Positions 1 to 6,450 of a stretch of 16,324 nucleotides of DNA are shown here, in pieces. Where the stretch lies: the NCBI GenBank assembly GCA_035505995.1, contig DATJQF010000021.1:1-16324 (forward strand), read 5' to 3'. This stretch comes from DATJQF01 sp035505995. GTDB taxonomy: Bacteria; Bacteroidota; Bacteroidia; Bacteroidales; FEN-979. Under the pieces are notes generated by a model. It searched no databases. It was not told where the DNA came from and was given only the letters and a program-made list of their open reading frames with translations. The position numbers were made by a program, and so were the translations under genes. Position 1 is the stretch's first letter; the number at the start of each line of letters is the position of its first letter.

Positions 1-329
1 AAATCCTTGAGGTAATCCCTGGCCAGCCCCCGGTTGAAATATGGCTCGGCATAGTAGGGCTTCAGGTCGATCACCCGGGTAAAGTCTTTGATGGCGCCTT
101 TGTAATCTCCGGATTCACTTTTAGCGATCCCCCGGTTGAACCAGGGCTCCGAGGCGGAGGAATCCAGCGCAATGGCCCGGTCAAAGCTGGCCAGCGCGGC
201 TTTATAATCCCCCAGCTTGGCTTTGAGGATCCCGTCCTGGACCCAATCCTTTACCGTACTCTGTCCGGAGGCAATGCATCGAAGGAAGATCAGCAGGAAG
301 ATCAGAGATCCTGCCCTTCGCGGGACCAT
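1..329 (-). CDS. Secreted TPR-repeat protein, C-terminus cut by window edge
   Basis: Reading leftwards from an ATG at 329, the frame stays open to base 1, giving the first 109 residues. Residues 1-22 form a signal peptide: basic MVPRR, then a hydrophobic core containing LIFL twice, with likely cleavage before Q23. At least two and a half TPR units follow (about 27-59, 60-93, 94 onward), with typical 'GDYKAALASFDRAIALD' and 'EPWFNRGIAKSESGDYKGAI' patterns. TPRs mediate protein-protein contacts, so this is probably a periplasmic or envelope scaffold protein; no enzymatic domain is visible. The start lies only 3 bases beyond the stop of the upstream TPR lipoprotein gene, so the two are almost certainly co-transcribed, perhaps translationally coupled. 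The related repeat pattern suggests an old tandem duplication. The partner is unknown and the missing C-terminus could carry another domain. Confidence 0.85.
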   Translation of the reverse strand, partial: MVPRRAGSLIFLLIFLRCIASGQSTVKDWVQDGILKAKLGDYKAALASFDRAIALDSSASEPWFNRGIAKSESGDYKGAIKDFTRVIDLKPYYAEPYFNRGLARDYLKD

Positions 330-332
330 GGG

Positions 333-1496
333 TTACTTGCAGAATTTATTGATCAGATCACGGCATTCTTCCATGCCCAGGGATACGGCTTTATCCCAGT
401 CCTGGCAGGCGCCGGCGGCATCGCCCAGCTTGTATTTCGCTTTCCCCCGGTTGGCCAGCGCATCGGGGAAGTCGGGCTTCAGCCGGATGGCCTGGTCCAG
501 GTCCTCCAGCGCCCCCTTGTAATCCTGCAGCATGAACCGGGCCGCCCCGCGGTTCCCGTAAGCCGTAGGATTATTCTGGTTACGCTTCAGCGCTTCGTTG
601 TAATCCATGATGGCCCCTTTGAGATCGCCGGTATAATGACGCATCATGCCCCGGTTCGTATAGACATCCGGGTAATCGGAATTCAGCTTCACCACCTCGT
701 TATAATCGGCTAGAGCTCCTGAGAAATCCTTGCGGAGGAACCTCAGCCCGGCGCGATAGTTAAACGCCATCGCGTTCTTCGCATCCTTGGTGATATACAT
801 ATTCATGTCATCCTCGCTCCCCTGGAAGTCCTTCTGTTCAAAGCGGCAGACGCCCCTGGCAAAATACGCCCGGTCCATTTTGGGTTCCATCTTAATGGCC
901 TCATCCAGGTCCTGCAACGCGCTGGTATAATCCTGCATCAGGAGATAGGTGTATCCCCTTTTCAAATAACCCAGTCCGGTCGGGTAAAATGAAATGGATT
1001 TGGTGAAATCATCCAGGGCCCCGGCCTGGTCGCTCGCCATGGCCTTTTTGTTTCCTTCCACCAGCAGGGTCATGGCCGCCTTGAATTTAGGATCATTGCT
1101 TCGCGCATCGGGATTCATGGCCGTATTGAAGACCGGCTTCCCGTATTGCTTCATCATCTTGTATTTCGGATCGTTGGTGTCCTGCTTGACCGGGTGAAGG
1201 ACGACCGTCTTGTGAGGCGCGTTCGGATTCGGCATGACCTGCGGCTGACCCTGGTTCAGGGGCATCGGCTGCTGACCGGGCGCAGGCTGTTGGGCCGACG
1301 GCTGCCCCTGTCCGGGCTGCGCTCCCTGGGGAACAGTCTGCTGCGGGGATTGCTGTTGCGCCGTCTGACCGGCGGCTATGCCCGTCGTGTCATTCTTGGC
1401 TGCACTCTTTTTTCCGGACGGCTGCGAACAGGAAAAGATCCCGGCCGACAGGATCGCTGTGACGATAACAAGGGTAAAGGGATGTTGGATTTTCAT
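333..1496 (-). CDS. TPR-repeat lipoprotein (387 aa)
   Basis: The N-terminus is a lipoprotein signal: MKIQ, a hydrophobic stretch, then IFSC with Cys23 as the probable lipidated residue, so the protein should be membrane-anchored on the periplasmic side. Residues about 43-90 are a low-complexity Gln/Pro/Gly linker, probably a flexible tether. Residues about 142-378 hold seven consecutive 34-residue TPR units, for example 'DYTSALQDLDEAIKMEP' and 'DYKGALEDLDQAIRLKPD', ending in a Cys-containing tail (GACQDWDKAV...CRDLINKFCK). The tail resembles the end of many Bacteroidota TPR proteins in which the last unit reads GDxxGACxDWxKA. The ATG at 1496 is the only start that keeps the complete signal sequence. 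It lies between lpxB (54 bases upstream, repeat array in the gap) and a second TPR gene (3 bases downstream). It is an adaptor by fold; its specific role is unknown. Confidence 0.9.
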   Translation of the reverse strand: MKIQHPFTLVIVTAILSAGIFSCSQPSGKKSAAKNDTTGIAAGQTAQQQSPQQTVPQGAQPGQGQPSAQQPAPGQQPMPLNQGQPQVMPNPNAPHKTVVLHPVKQDTNDPKYKMMKQYGKPVFNTAMNPDARSNDPKFKAAMTLLVEGNKKAMASDQAGALDDFTKSISFYPTGLGYLKRGYTYLLMQDYTSALQDLDEAIKMEPKMDRAYFARGVCRFEQKDFQGSEDDMNMYITKDAKNAMAFNYRAGLRFLRKDFSGALADYNEVVKLNSDYPDVYTNRGMMRHYTGDLKGAIMDYNEALKRNQNNPTAYGNRGAARFMLQDYKGALEDLDQAIRLKPDFPDALANRGKAKYKLGDAAGACQDWDKAVSLGMEECRDLINKFCK

Positions 1497-1502
1497 GGAC
1501 CT

Positions 1503-1575
1503 GGGTTAGGGTTATGGTTTATGGGTTTAAGAGTTTAAGGGTTTAAGGGTTTAGGGGTTTAGGGGTTTAGGGGTT
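1503..1575. repeat. Telomere-like 8-bp tandem array (AACCCCTA on minus strand)
   Basis: On the minus strand the region reads as consecutive units AACCCCTA (three copies), AACCCTTA (two), AACTCTTA, AACCCATA, then decayed 7- and 6-base versions. The plus strand therefore has five G-runs (1539-1541, 1547-1549, 1554-1557, 1562-1565, 1570-1573) separated by 4-5 base TTTA/TTTAA spacers, a classic intramolecular G-quadruplex pattern. The left part of the array, toward the TPR gene, is the more degenerate. The array fills nearly all of the gap between the lpxB stop and the TPR lipoprotein start. It also runs into lpxB, encoding its last residues (TPKPLNP) and stop. Because each 8-base unit contains TAA, every frame is closed within 24 bases. 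It has no dyad symmetry, so it is not a Rho-independent terminator. Confidence 0.9.
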
Positions 1576-2684
1576 AAATAGTTTATCATGAGGGAAGCGG
1601 TTTTTGCCGAGGCGCCTGGACCGCCAAGCTTTATCCTGAGTTCCCGGTAATCCTGCTGCAGGCGGGCCTTTCCCGCTTCATCCGTCAGGATCTCGCCGAG
1701 CGCCTGAGTCAGTTTCACGGGAGTCAGATCCCCCTGGATCAGCTCCCTGACAATCTCCCTTCCCATGACCAGGTTCACCAGCGAGATAAAATCCACATGA
1801 ACCAGTTGCCTGGCCAGGAGATAGGAAAGCGGATTTCCTTTATAACAAACCACCTGGGGTACCTTCATCAGCGCAGTTTCCAGCGTCGCCGTTCCGGAAG
1901 TCACCAGTGCCGCTTGTGCACACCGGAGCAGCTCATACGTTTTATTGAAAACGACTTTGACCGGCAAAGATTGTATCAGCGCTGCATAATATTCGGCAGG
2001 GACCGACGGGGCGCCGGCCACGACGAACCGATAGCCGGGAAACCGGGGCAGCACCTTCAGCATGACCTCCAGCATCAGGCGGATCTCCTGCTTCCGGCTC
2101 CCCGGCAATAAAGCGATCAGCGGCTTGTCTCCGGCTGCCGGATCATCCGGATCAGCCTCCCTGAGCGGGGGCCCGGGCTGTTCCGGGATCACATCGAGCA
2201 GCGGATGCCCTACAAAATCCACCGGGTAATCATGCCGGGCATAAAATTCCTTTTCAAAGGGAAGGATGACGAACATCCGTTCCACGTTCTTCCTGATCAC
2301 CCGGACCCGGGACGAATGCCATGCCCAGATCTGCGGGGAGATGTAATAGAATACCCTGAAACCGTGTTGCTTCGCGAAGGAGGCGATCCGGAGGTTGAAC
2401 CCGGGATAATCGACCAGGATCAGGACATCCGGGCGCCAGGACAGGAGATCCTTTTTACAAAACCGGAGGTTCGCGGAGATGGTCCGCAGGTGCACCAGCA
2501 CCTCGAAAAACCCCATAAAGGCCAGATCCCGGTAATGGCGCACCAGCTCCCCTCCCTGCCCTTTCATCAGATCGCCACCCCAGCACCGGAACCGGGCGGC
2601 AGGATCCTGTTTCTTCAGCTCCTCCATCAGGTGGGAGGCATGAAGGTCGCCTGAAGCTTCGCCGGCTATGAGGTAATATTTCAT
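1551..2684 (-). CDS. lpxB: Lipid A disaccharide synthase LpxB
   Basis: LpxB joins UDP-2,3-diacylglucosamine to lipid X (2,3-diacylglucosamine 1-phosphate), releasing UDP and forming the lipid A disaccharide at the inner face of the cytoplasmic membrane. The 377 residues match the usual length (about 380). Family motifs appear in order: GEASGD (8-13), VDYPGFN (91-97), SPQIWAW (116-122), GHPLLD (159-164), the nucleotide-binding LLPGSRKQEI (192-201) and SGTATLE (263-269), as expected for a GT-B glycosyltransferase of family GT19. The ATG start places GEASGD directly after the first beta strand, as in homologues. The last eight or so residues are encoded by the telomere-like repeat array and are probably not functionally conserved. 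No good Shine-Dalgarno sequence is visible, which is normal for Bacteroidota. The gene is divergent from the gene at 2814, with a -7 box and a strong leader hairpin upstream. Confidence 0.97.
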   Translation of the reverse strand: MKYYLIAGEASGDLHASHLMEELKKQDPAARFRCWGGDLMKGQGGELVRHYRDLAFMGFFEVLVHLRTISANLRFCKKDLLSWRPDVLILVDYPGFNLRIASFAKQHGFRVFYYISPQIWAWHSSRVRVIRKNVERMFVILPFEKEFYARHDYPVDFVGHPLLDVIPEQPGPPLREADPDDPAAGDKPLIALLPGSRKQEIRLMLEVMLKVLPRFPGYRFVVAGAPSVPAEYYAALIQSLPVKVVFNKTYELLRCAQAALVTSGTATLETALMKVPQVVCYKGNPLSYLLARQLVHVDFISLVNLVMGREIVRELIQGDLTPVKLTQALGEILTDEAGKARLQQDYRELRIKLGGPGASAKTASLMINYLTPKPLNP

Positions 2685-2701
2685 CTCGTTCTGTCAGGAG
2701 G

Positions 2702-2740
2702 CCGGGTTTCCCGCACGGGCGGGAGTTCCCGGACTTCGGG
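2702..2740 (-). promoter_or_regulatory. Two-tier hairpin in the lpxB leader
   Basis: CCGGG (2702-2706) pairs with CCCGG (2728-2732). Inside it, TCCCGC (2709-2714) pairs with GCGGGA (2719-2724) around a 4-base loop, leaving a small internal loop. In the lpxB-sense RNA this forms a GC-rich stem ending 17 bases before the ATG. A smaller alternative stem, CCCG (2728-2731) with CGGG (2737-2740), shares one arm and would compete. No U-run follows, so it does not look like a terminator. It may affect translation initiation or RNA stability. The structure is seen in the sequence; its function is inference. Confidence 0.5.
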
Positions 2741-2760
2741 TTCTGTATCAGAAAAGTCGT

Positions 2761-2768
2761 CAAAATTA
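2761..2768 (-). promoter_or_regulatory. Candidate -7 element for lpxB
   Basis: The minus strand reads TAATTTTG, an exact match to the Bacteroidota -7 consensus TAnnTTTG. Transcription would start near 2755, giving a leader of about 70 nt that includes the hairpin at 2702-2732. I find no clear TTTG/TTG -33 element at the expected distance, so confidence is moderate. Confidence 0.45.
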
Positions 2769-2781
2769 GGAATAATTCATG

Positions 2782-2789
2782 TAGCTTTG
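2782..2789 (+). promoter_or_regulatory. Candidate -7 element for the secreted protein gene at 2814
   Basis: TAGCTTTG exactly fits TAnnTTTG and lies 24 bases before the ATG at 2814, leaving a leader of roughly 20 nt. No -33 TTTG is visible upstream. Together with the box at 2761-2768 on the other strand it would make this a compact divergent promoter region. If correct, the upstream TTG at 2787 would lie inside the promoter and could not be the translation start. Confidence 0.4.
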
Positions 2790-2813
2790 AGCCCGGATCT
2801 TATAAATTTCCTG

Positions 2814-3527
2814 ATGAACAGGCTGTTAATCCTGACCTTCGCGGTAATGACCTGCGGACTGGAGGCCCAGAACCTGGTACCTAACCCCGGTTTTGAGAAT
2901 TACCTCGCATGCCCCACCCAGCAGGGACAGTACCGGCTCGCAGAAAATTGGTTCAGCCCGGGAACGGGAACCCCGGATTATTTCAATGATTGCAGTCCGG
3001 CCCTGGAATATGGGACGGAATTCAATGTCCGCGGGGGACAAATCCCTTACGAAGGCCATGCTTACATGGGATTTCAATCGGCCGACCTGCATCATAACGA
3101 ATTCTACGAATACCTGGAAGCGCGCCTGATCCAACCGCTGGATACCGGGCGGGAGTATTGCATCCGGGCGTATGTATCCCGGGGCAACTCGACCGATGCC
3201 CTTCCCTCCCTCGGGGCCGTGCTTTCCGTATCCCAGCTCAGGACCGGCAACAGTGCCCGGATCCGGGTGCGTTCGGTCACGTTGTCCTGCGGCAGGATCC
3301 TCGCGGATACCTCCCGGTGGATGTGCATCACCGGGGAATACCGTGCCCGCGGAGGGGAGCAGTTCCTGACCCTGGGGGATTTTTCGGCGAAAGAAGCTTT
3401 CGTGCCGGTGGAAAGGGACCCGTCGCTCGATTCGACCTTTAAATCGGCCTATTATTTCCTGGATGAAGTTTCGGTGACCGCGCTGGACTCCCTTTCCCGT
3501 TGCTCCTGCGCGAAGGAGCCCCGGTGA
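2814..3527 (+). CDS. Secreted beta-sandwich (galactose-binding-like) domain protein, 237 aa
   Basis: I chose the ATG at 2814 over an in-frame TTG at 2787 because it begins a clean signal peptide, MNRLLILTFAVMTCGLEA, cleaved before Q19. The mature protein starts with NLVPNPGFENY and continues with CPT, W46, TPDYFNDC (53-60), 'GHAYMGFQ' (81-88), 'YCIRAYVS' (115-122) and ends with 'YYFLDEVSV' (213-221). This pattern is familiar from secreted Bacteroidota proteins as a jelly-roll, carbohydrate-binding-like module, commonly placed before an OmpA C-terminal domain. Here the frame stops soon after an SRCSC tail and no OmpA domain follows, so the module stands alone. Several Cys residues (33, 60, 116, 159, 171, 230, 232) suggest disulfides. 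It is divergent from lpxB and its 3' end is 8 bases from the end of maf on the other strand. No enzymatic residues can be assigned; the ligand is unknown. Confidence 0.85.
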   Translation: MNRLLILTFAVMTCGLEAQNLVPNPGFENYLACPTQQGQYRLAENWFSPGTGTPDYFNDCSPALEYGTEFNVRGGQIPYEGHAYMGFQSADLHHNEFYEYLEARLIQPLDTGREYCIRAYVSRGNSTDALPSLGAVLSVSQLRTGNSARIRVRSVTLSCGRILADTSRWMCITGEYRARGGEQFLTLGDFSAKEAFVPVERDPSLDSTFKSAYYFLDEVSVTALDSLSRCSCAKEPR

Positions 3528-3535
3528 AGCCCGGA

Positions 3536-4126
3536 TCAGAAATCCAGCAGCTCTTCGTATAATTCCTTTACGGGAAGCCCCATGATGTTGAAGAAGGAGC
3601 CCTCGATCTTGCCGATGCCGATATACCCGATCCATTCCTGAATGCCGTATCCCCCCGCCTTGTCGAAAGGCTGGAAGTTCTCGATATAATAATCGATCTC
3701 TTCCCGGTCGAGTTCCCTGAAATAGACGGAGGAGGTGACGGAAAACACTTTTTTCTTCTTCTTTGATTTCAGGCAAACGGCAGTGATCACATCATGCTTC
3801 CGGCCCGACAGCTTCTGGAGCATGGAGACCGCATCCTTATAGTTCCCGGGTTTGCCGAGGATCTCGCCGTCGATGGTGACGAGCGTGTCGGCGGCAATGA
3901 CAATGGTATGCTCCGCCAGGCGCGCGGCATCAAAGCAATCCGCCTTCCGCTCCGCCAGGAAGGTGGCAACTTCCTCGGGCGAGGCATGATCGGGATAATC
4001 CTCCGGGACATGCGTTGTCTGTACTTCGAACTCCAGGCCGAGTTCCTTTAACAGATACTGGCGCCTGGGCGATTGCGAAGCCAGGATCAGGTTTTTCTCT
4101 TTGAATCTCCGGTTGAACATGGGCAT
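3536..4126 (-). CDS. maf: Maf family nucleoside triphosphate pyrophosphatase
   Basis: Maf proteins hydrolyse non-canonical or specific nucleoside triphosphates (dTTP/UTP or modified pyrimidines, depending on subfamily) to the monophosphate and pyrophosphate in the cytoplasm. The 196 residues carry the family signatures: LASQSPRR (15-22), IAADT with the catalytic-type Asp80, GKPGN (91-95), SGRKHDV (107-113), DKAGGYGIQ (155-163) and GSFFNIMGLPV (176-186). The DKAGGYGIQ form is that of YhdE-type dTTP/UTP pyrophosphatases. Two in-frame ATGs (4126 and 4120) could start it; the core begins at about residue 12, so both work. It is the last gene of a four-gene minus-strand operon, 13 bases after the UbiA-family gene. 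An unusual SKKKKK stretch (121-126) precedes a beta strand and is encoded by an A-rich run. Confidence 0.95.
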   Translation of the reverse strand: MPMFNRRFKEKNLILASQSPRRQYLLKELGLEFEVQTTHVPEDYPDHASPEEVATFLAERKADCFDAARLAEHTIVIAADTLVTIDGEILGKPGNYKDAVSMLQKLSGRKHDVITAVCLKSKKKKKVFSVTSSVYFRELDREEIDYYIENFQPFDKAGGYGIQEWIGYIGIGKIEGSFFNIMGLPVKELYEELLDF

Positions 4127-4139
4127 TTCAGATGGTTTT

Positions 4140-5099
4140 TCATATCAGTTGCATGGAAAGGATCCCGGCAACCATGATGATTTTGCAAAGGTTACTTAAA
4201 AAATGATATTCCGCAGTATGGGCGGCCGAAAAAAGTTTCACGGCCAGGTAGATCAGAGGGGCCTGCACGGTAGCGGCAAAATACCAGAAGATCAAGGCAT
4301 TCCCGCCTATCCACAGGACGACCATGGCATAGGCCAGGATCAGCGCCGTAAGACCCGCCAGGCCGGTTACGACCCATACCGTGACTTTCCTTCCGGCCAG
4401 GATCGGCAACGTGCGGCAGCCTACATGGCGGTCCCCTTCTTCGTCTTCCAGGTCCTTGATGATCTCCCGGATGAGCGTGACCAGGAACGCGAACAGTGCA
4501 TATCCCGCCACGTAGGTGTTGATCACCTTCAACTGGGGGAGCAGATCGGCAAACCGGTCGGGAAACAGCCTGAGATGCAGGAACTCCGTGTACCAGACGA
4601 TCAGCAGCACCAGGGCGGAAAGAAAAGAAACGACCAGGTTCCCGGTCAGCAGCATCTGCTTGTACCGCGTGGAATAGAACCAGAGCAGGATGGCGATGCA
4701 GGGAAAGACCAGGCCCAGCAGCATCGACTTCAGCAGGAAGGCGAGGCAGGCTCCGGCAAGAATGCCGGCCCCCGTTACCGCAGCATACAGGATCATCCCG
4801 GTTTTCAGCCCGACGGTCTTTTCAAACGGGTTTTTTCCCGGGCGGTTCACCTGGTCGGCCGGCACATCGTGGTAATCGTTGATGATATTTCCGCCGGCCG
4901 CGATCAGGACGGTGGCGCCTGCCATCAGGACGAATCCAAATATTCCCAATAACAGGCTCCTGTCCCCGCCATAGAGAAGAGGACCGAGGATGCAGTACCG
5001 GATAAAAAACTGTGTCAGGAGGATGATCAGCAGGTTTGGCAGCCGAAGCAACCGGATGACGGCCAATGCATACTCCCCGGAAAACCTTATTCTCTTCAT
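4140..5099 (-). CDS. UbiA-family membrane prenyltransferase
   Basis: This is a 319-residue polytopic membrane protein with roughly eight to nine hydrophobic helices. It has both Asp-rich motifs of the UbiA superfamily that bind the Mg-diphosphate of the prenyl donor: N71-IIND75-YHD78...D82...RPGKNP (first motif) and R211-EIIKD216-LED219-EEGD223 (second motif). The family transfers a polyprenyl chain to an acceptor. Bacteroidota homologues in this gene position are commonly annotated as geranylgeranylglycerol-phosphate geranylgeranyltransferase by similarity to archaeal lipid enzymes, but the real acceptor is, to my knowledge, not firmly established. It is not obviously MenA, since the neighbours are not menaquinone genes. 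It sits 21 bases after kdsC and 13 bases before maf, so it is co-transcribed. Family assignment is sure, substrate is not. Confidence 0.93.
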   Translation of the reverse strand: MKRIRFSGEYALAVIRLLRLPNLLIILLTQFFIRYCILGPLLYGGDRSLLLGIFGFVLMAGATVLIAAGGNIINDYHDVPADQVNRPGKNPFEKTVGLKTGMILYAAVTGAGILAGACLAFLLKSMLLGLVFPCIAILLWFYSTRYKQMLLTGNLVVSFLSALVLLIVWYTEFLHLRLFPDRFADLLPQLKVINTYVAGYALFAFLVTLIREIIKDLEDEEGDRHVGCRTLPILAGRKVTVWVVTGLAGLTALILAYAMVVLWIGGNALIFWYFAATVQAPLIYLAVKLFSAAHTAEYHFLSNLCKIIMVAGILSMQLI

Positions 5100-5120
5100 T
5101 TTATTGGATATCCCCTATCG

Positions 5121-5642
5121 CTACCACCGGTACCCGTCTTCATTCATCCATTTTCCCTGTATTTTCATCACCTGCTCGATCACATCCCTCACACATCCGC
5201 GGCCGCCGTTGACATGCGAAATATATTTGGCCACGGTCTTGATCTCTTCCGCCGCATCGGCCGGGCAGCACGGGATCCCGGCCTCGAGCATCACTTCGTA
5301 ATCGGGGATGTCGTCCCCCATGAACAGCACCTGGCCGGGTTCAATGGAATTTATACGGAGATATTCCCGAAATGTTTGCAGCTTGTTTTCCACCCCGAGG
5401 AACATGTCCCGGATCTGAAGGGCCTTCAGCCGGTGGATCATGCAGTCGGCCCTGGCCCCTGATATGACAGCCACCCGGTAGCCGTTCCTGATCGCCAGCT
5501 GCAGGGCATAGCCGTCTTTCACGTTAGTCACCCGGTAAGCTTCCCCGTCATCCAGGGTGATCACGCTGCCGTCGGTCAGCACTCCGTCGTAATCAAAAAT
5601 GAAGGTTCGGATCTCTTTAAGCAGTTCCTTGTAATTTGCCAT
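5121..5642 (-). CDS. kdsC: KdsC-type HAD phosphatase (3-deoxy-D-manno-octulosonate 8-phosphate phosphatase)
   Basis: KdsC removes the phosphate from KDO 8-phosphate to give KDO, the sugar linking lipid A to the LPS core. At 173 residues it has the short, capless KdsC form of the HAD superfamily. The motifs are FDYDGVLTDG with nucleophile Asp17 and acid/base Asp19, VISGARA with Ser61, Lys87 in ENKLQ, and MGDDIPD with Asp110/Asp111. The C-terminal GGRGCVRDV, at about 145-153, matches the GGRGAVREV tail of the E. coli enzyme. Its ATG lies 26 bases inside the end of the DUF2520 gene, in a different frame, so translation is probably coupled. It shares the LPS theme with lpxB nearby. Related HAD enzymes acting on other sugar phosphates (CMP-sugar gene clusters) have the same fold, so substrate is likely rather than certain. 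Confidence 0.9.
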   Translation of the reverse strand: MANYKELLKEIRTFIFDYDGVLTDGSVITLDDGEAYRVTNVKDGYALQLAIRNGYRVAVISGARADCMIHRLKALQIRDMFLGVENKLQTFREYLRINSIEPGQVLFMGDDIPDYEVMLEAGIPCCPADAAEEIKTVAKYISHVNGGRGCVRDVIEQVMKIQGKWMNEDGYRW

Positions 5643-6426
5643 CTCTTTTCTTGAATTGGATGATATTCTCTGTTAAAACGCGGTAGATCTTTTCGAACGA
5701 AGGGTGCCGCTTCAGCATCGCCAGGTGCTCTTCCAGGACCGCCCGGTCGCCGCGCATCGCAGGTCCTGTCTGGTTCCGGAACGGATCTTCCTCCCTGAGC
5801 CCTGCCAGGGTTTTCTTTATCAGCGGGTGCAGGATCTCCGCCGGCAATCCTTTTTCCAGCAGCAGCTCCCTGGCGATTGCCGCCATGAAATTGGGGAAAT
5901 TATTCGCAAAGACCGCTGCCAGGTGAATGGTCTTTCGCTGAACGTACGTGACCGGGATGACGTTGCCGGAGATCTTCCCGGCAAATTCCGCCAGCAGCTT
6001 CGCGGTCCCGGCCTCCTTTGCCTCCAGGCAGAAAGGCACGCCCCTGAAACCGGCCGGACGGCCGGCGGGAAAGGTCTGTACCGGGTAAACGACCCCCCAC
6101 GAAGCGGAGATCCTGCCAAGCACATCACCTTTCCGGGTTCCCGAAAAATGGACCGCGATCCCCTGCTTCTTCCCGATTTTAGCAGCCAGGCCCGGGATCG
6201 CGTCATCGCTGACTGCCAGCAGGTAAAGATCCGCCTCCCCGGTGACCTTGCGGGGATCGGAGAGGTATTCCGCCTTCACTTTTCGGGCAAGGGCTCTTCC
6301 TTTTGCTTCGGAACGGTTGCAAACCTGAAGGATCCTGTAGCCTTTCCGGATCAGGACCGGGGCCAGGCCGGAAGCCAGGTTCCCCGCCCCGAACAGCACG
6401 ATAGTCTTTATTTTCCCGGCGGCCAA
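5617..6426 (-). CDS. Rossmann-fold / DUF2520 probable NAD(P)-dependent oxidoreductase, TTG start
   Basis: The 269 residues have two parts. The first is an N-terminal Rossmann domain with KTIVLFGAGNLASGLA (7-22) as dinucleotide-binding loop and VCNRS (35-39) after strand two, suggesting NADP. The second is a helical DUF2520 domain with HFSGT (93-97), YPVQTF (114-119), HLAAVFANNFPNF (168-180) and QTGPAMRGD (219-227). The pattern resembles 6-phosphogluconate-dehydrogenase/ketopantoate-reductase-like proteins. No substrate is known for the family; in actinobacteria a member sits beside panC/panD (Rv3603c in Mycobacterium tuberculosis), which hints at a pantothenate link. The start must be TTG at 6426: an in-frame TGA lies two codons upstream, and the next candidate (GTG) would remove most of the first beta strand. 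It is the first gene of the operon with kdsC, the UbiA-family gene and maf. Confidence 0.9.
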   Translation of the reverse strand: MAAGKIKTIVLFGAGNLASGLAPVLIRKGYRILQVCNRSEAKGRALARKVKAEYLSDPRKVTGEADLYLLAVSDDAIPGLAAKIGKKQGIAVHFSGTRKGDVLGRISASWGVVYPVQTFPAGRPAGFRGVPFCLEAKEAGTAKLLAEFAGKISGNVIPVTYVQRKTIHLAAVFANNFPNFMAAIARELLLEKGLPAEILHPLIKKTLAGLREEDPFRNQTGPAMRGDRAVLEEHLAMLKRHPSFEKIYRVLTENIIQFKKRDGKLQGTA

Positions 6427-6450
6427 CGATCAAATTTTGCGTGAAAGTTA

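Noticed and set aside
2455..2763. Minus-strand frame overlapping the lpxB start
   Set aside because: It begins at a TTG inside the proposed lpxB promoter and runs through lpxB in another frame with an Arg/Pro/Gly-rich, pattern-less product. It is a shadow of lpxB.
3745..3770. A-rich run in maf (Lys-rich stretch) as a programmed frameshift site
   Set aside because: The reading frame is intact on both sides with all Maf motifs in one frame; no need for frameshifting and no downstream structure noted.
4203..4952. Plus-strand open frame opposite the UbiA-family gene
   Set aside because: Polar, Gln/Asp/His-rich product typical of the complement of membrane-protein codons; the prenyltransferase motifs on the minus strand are decisive.
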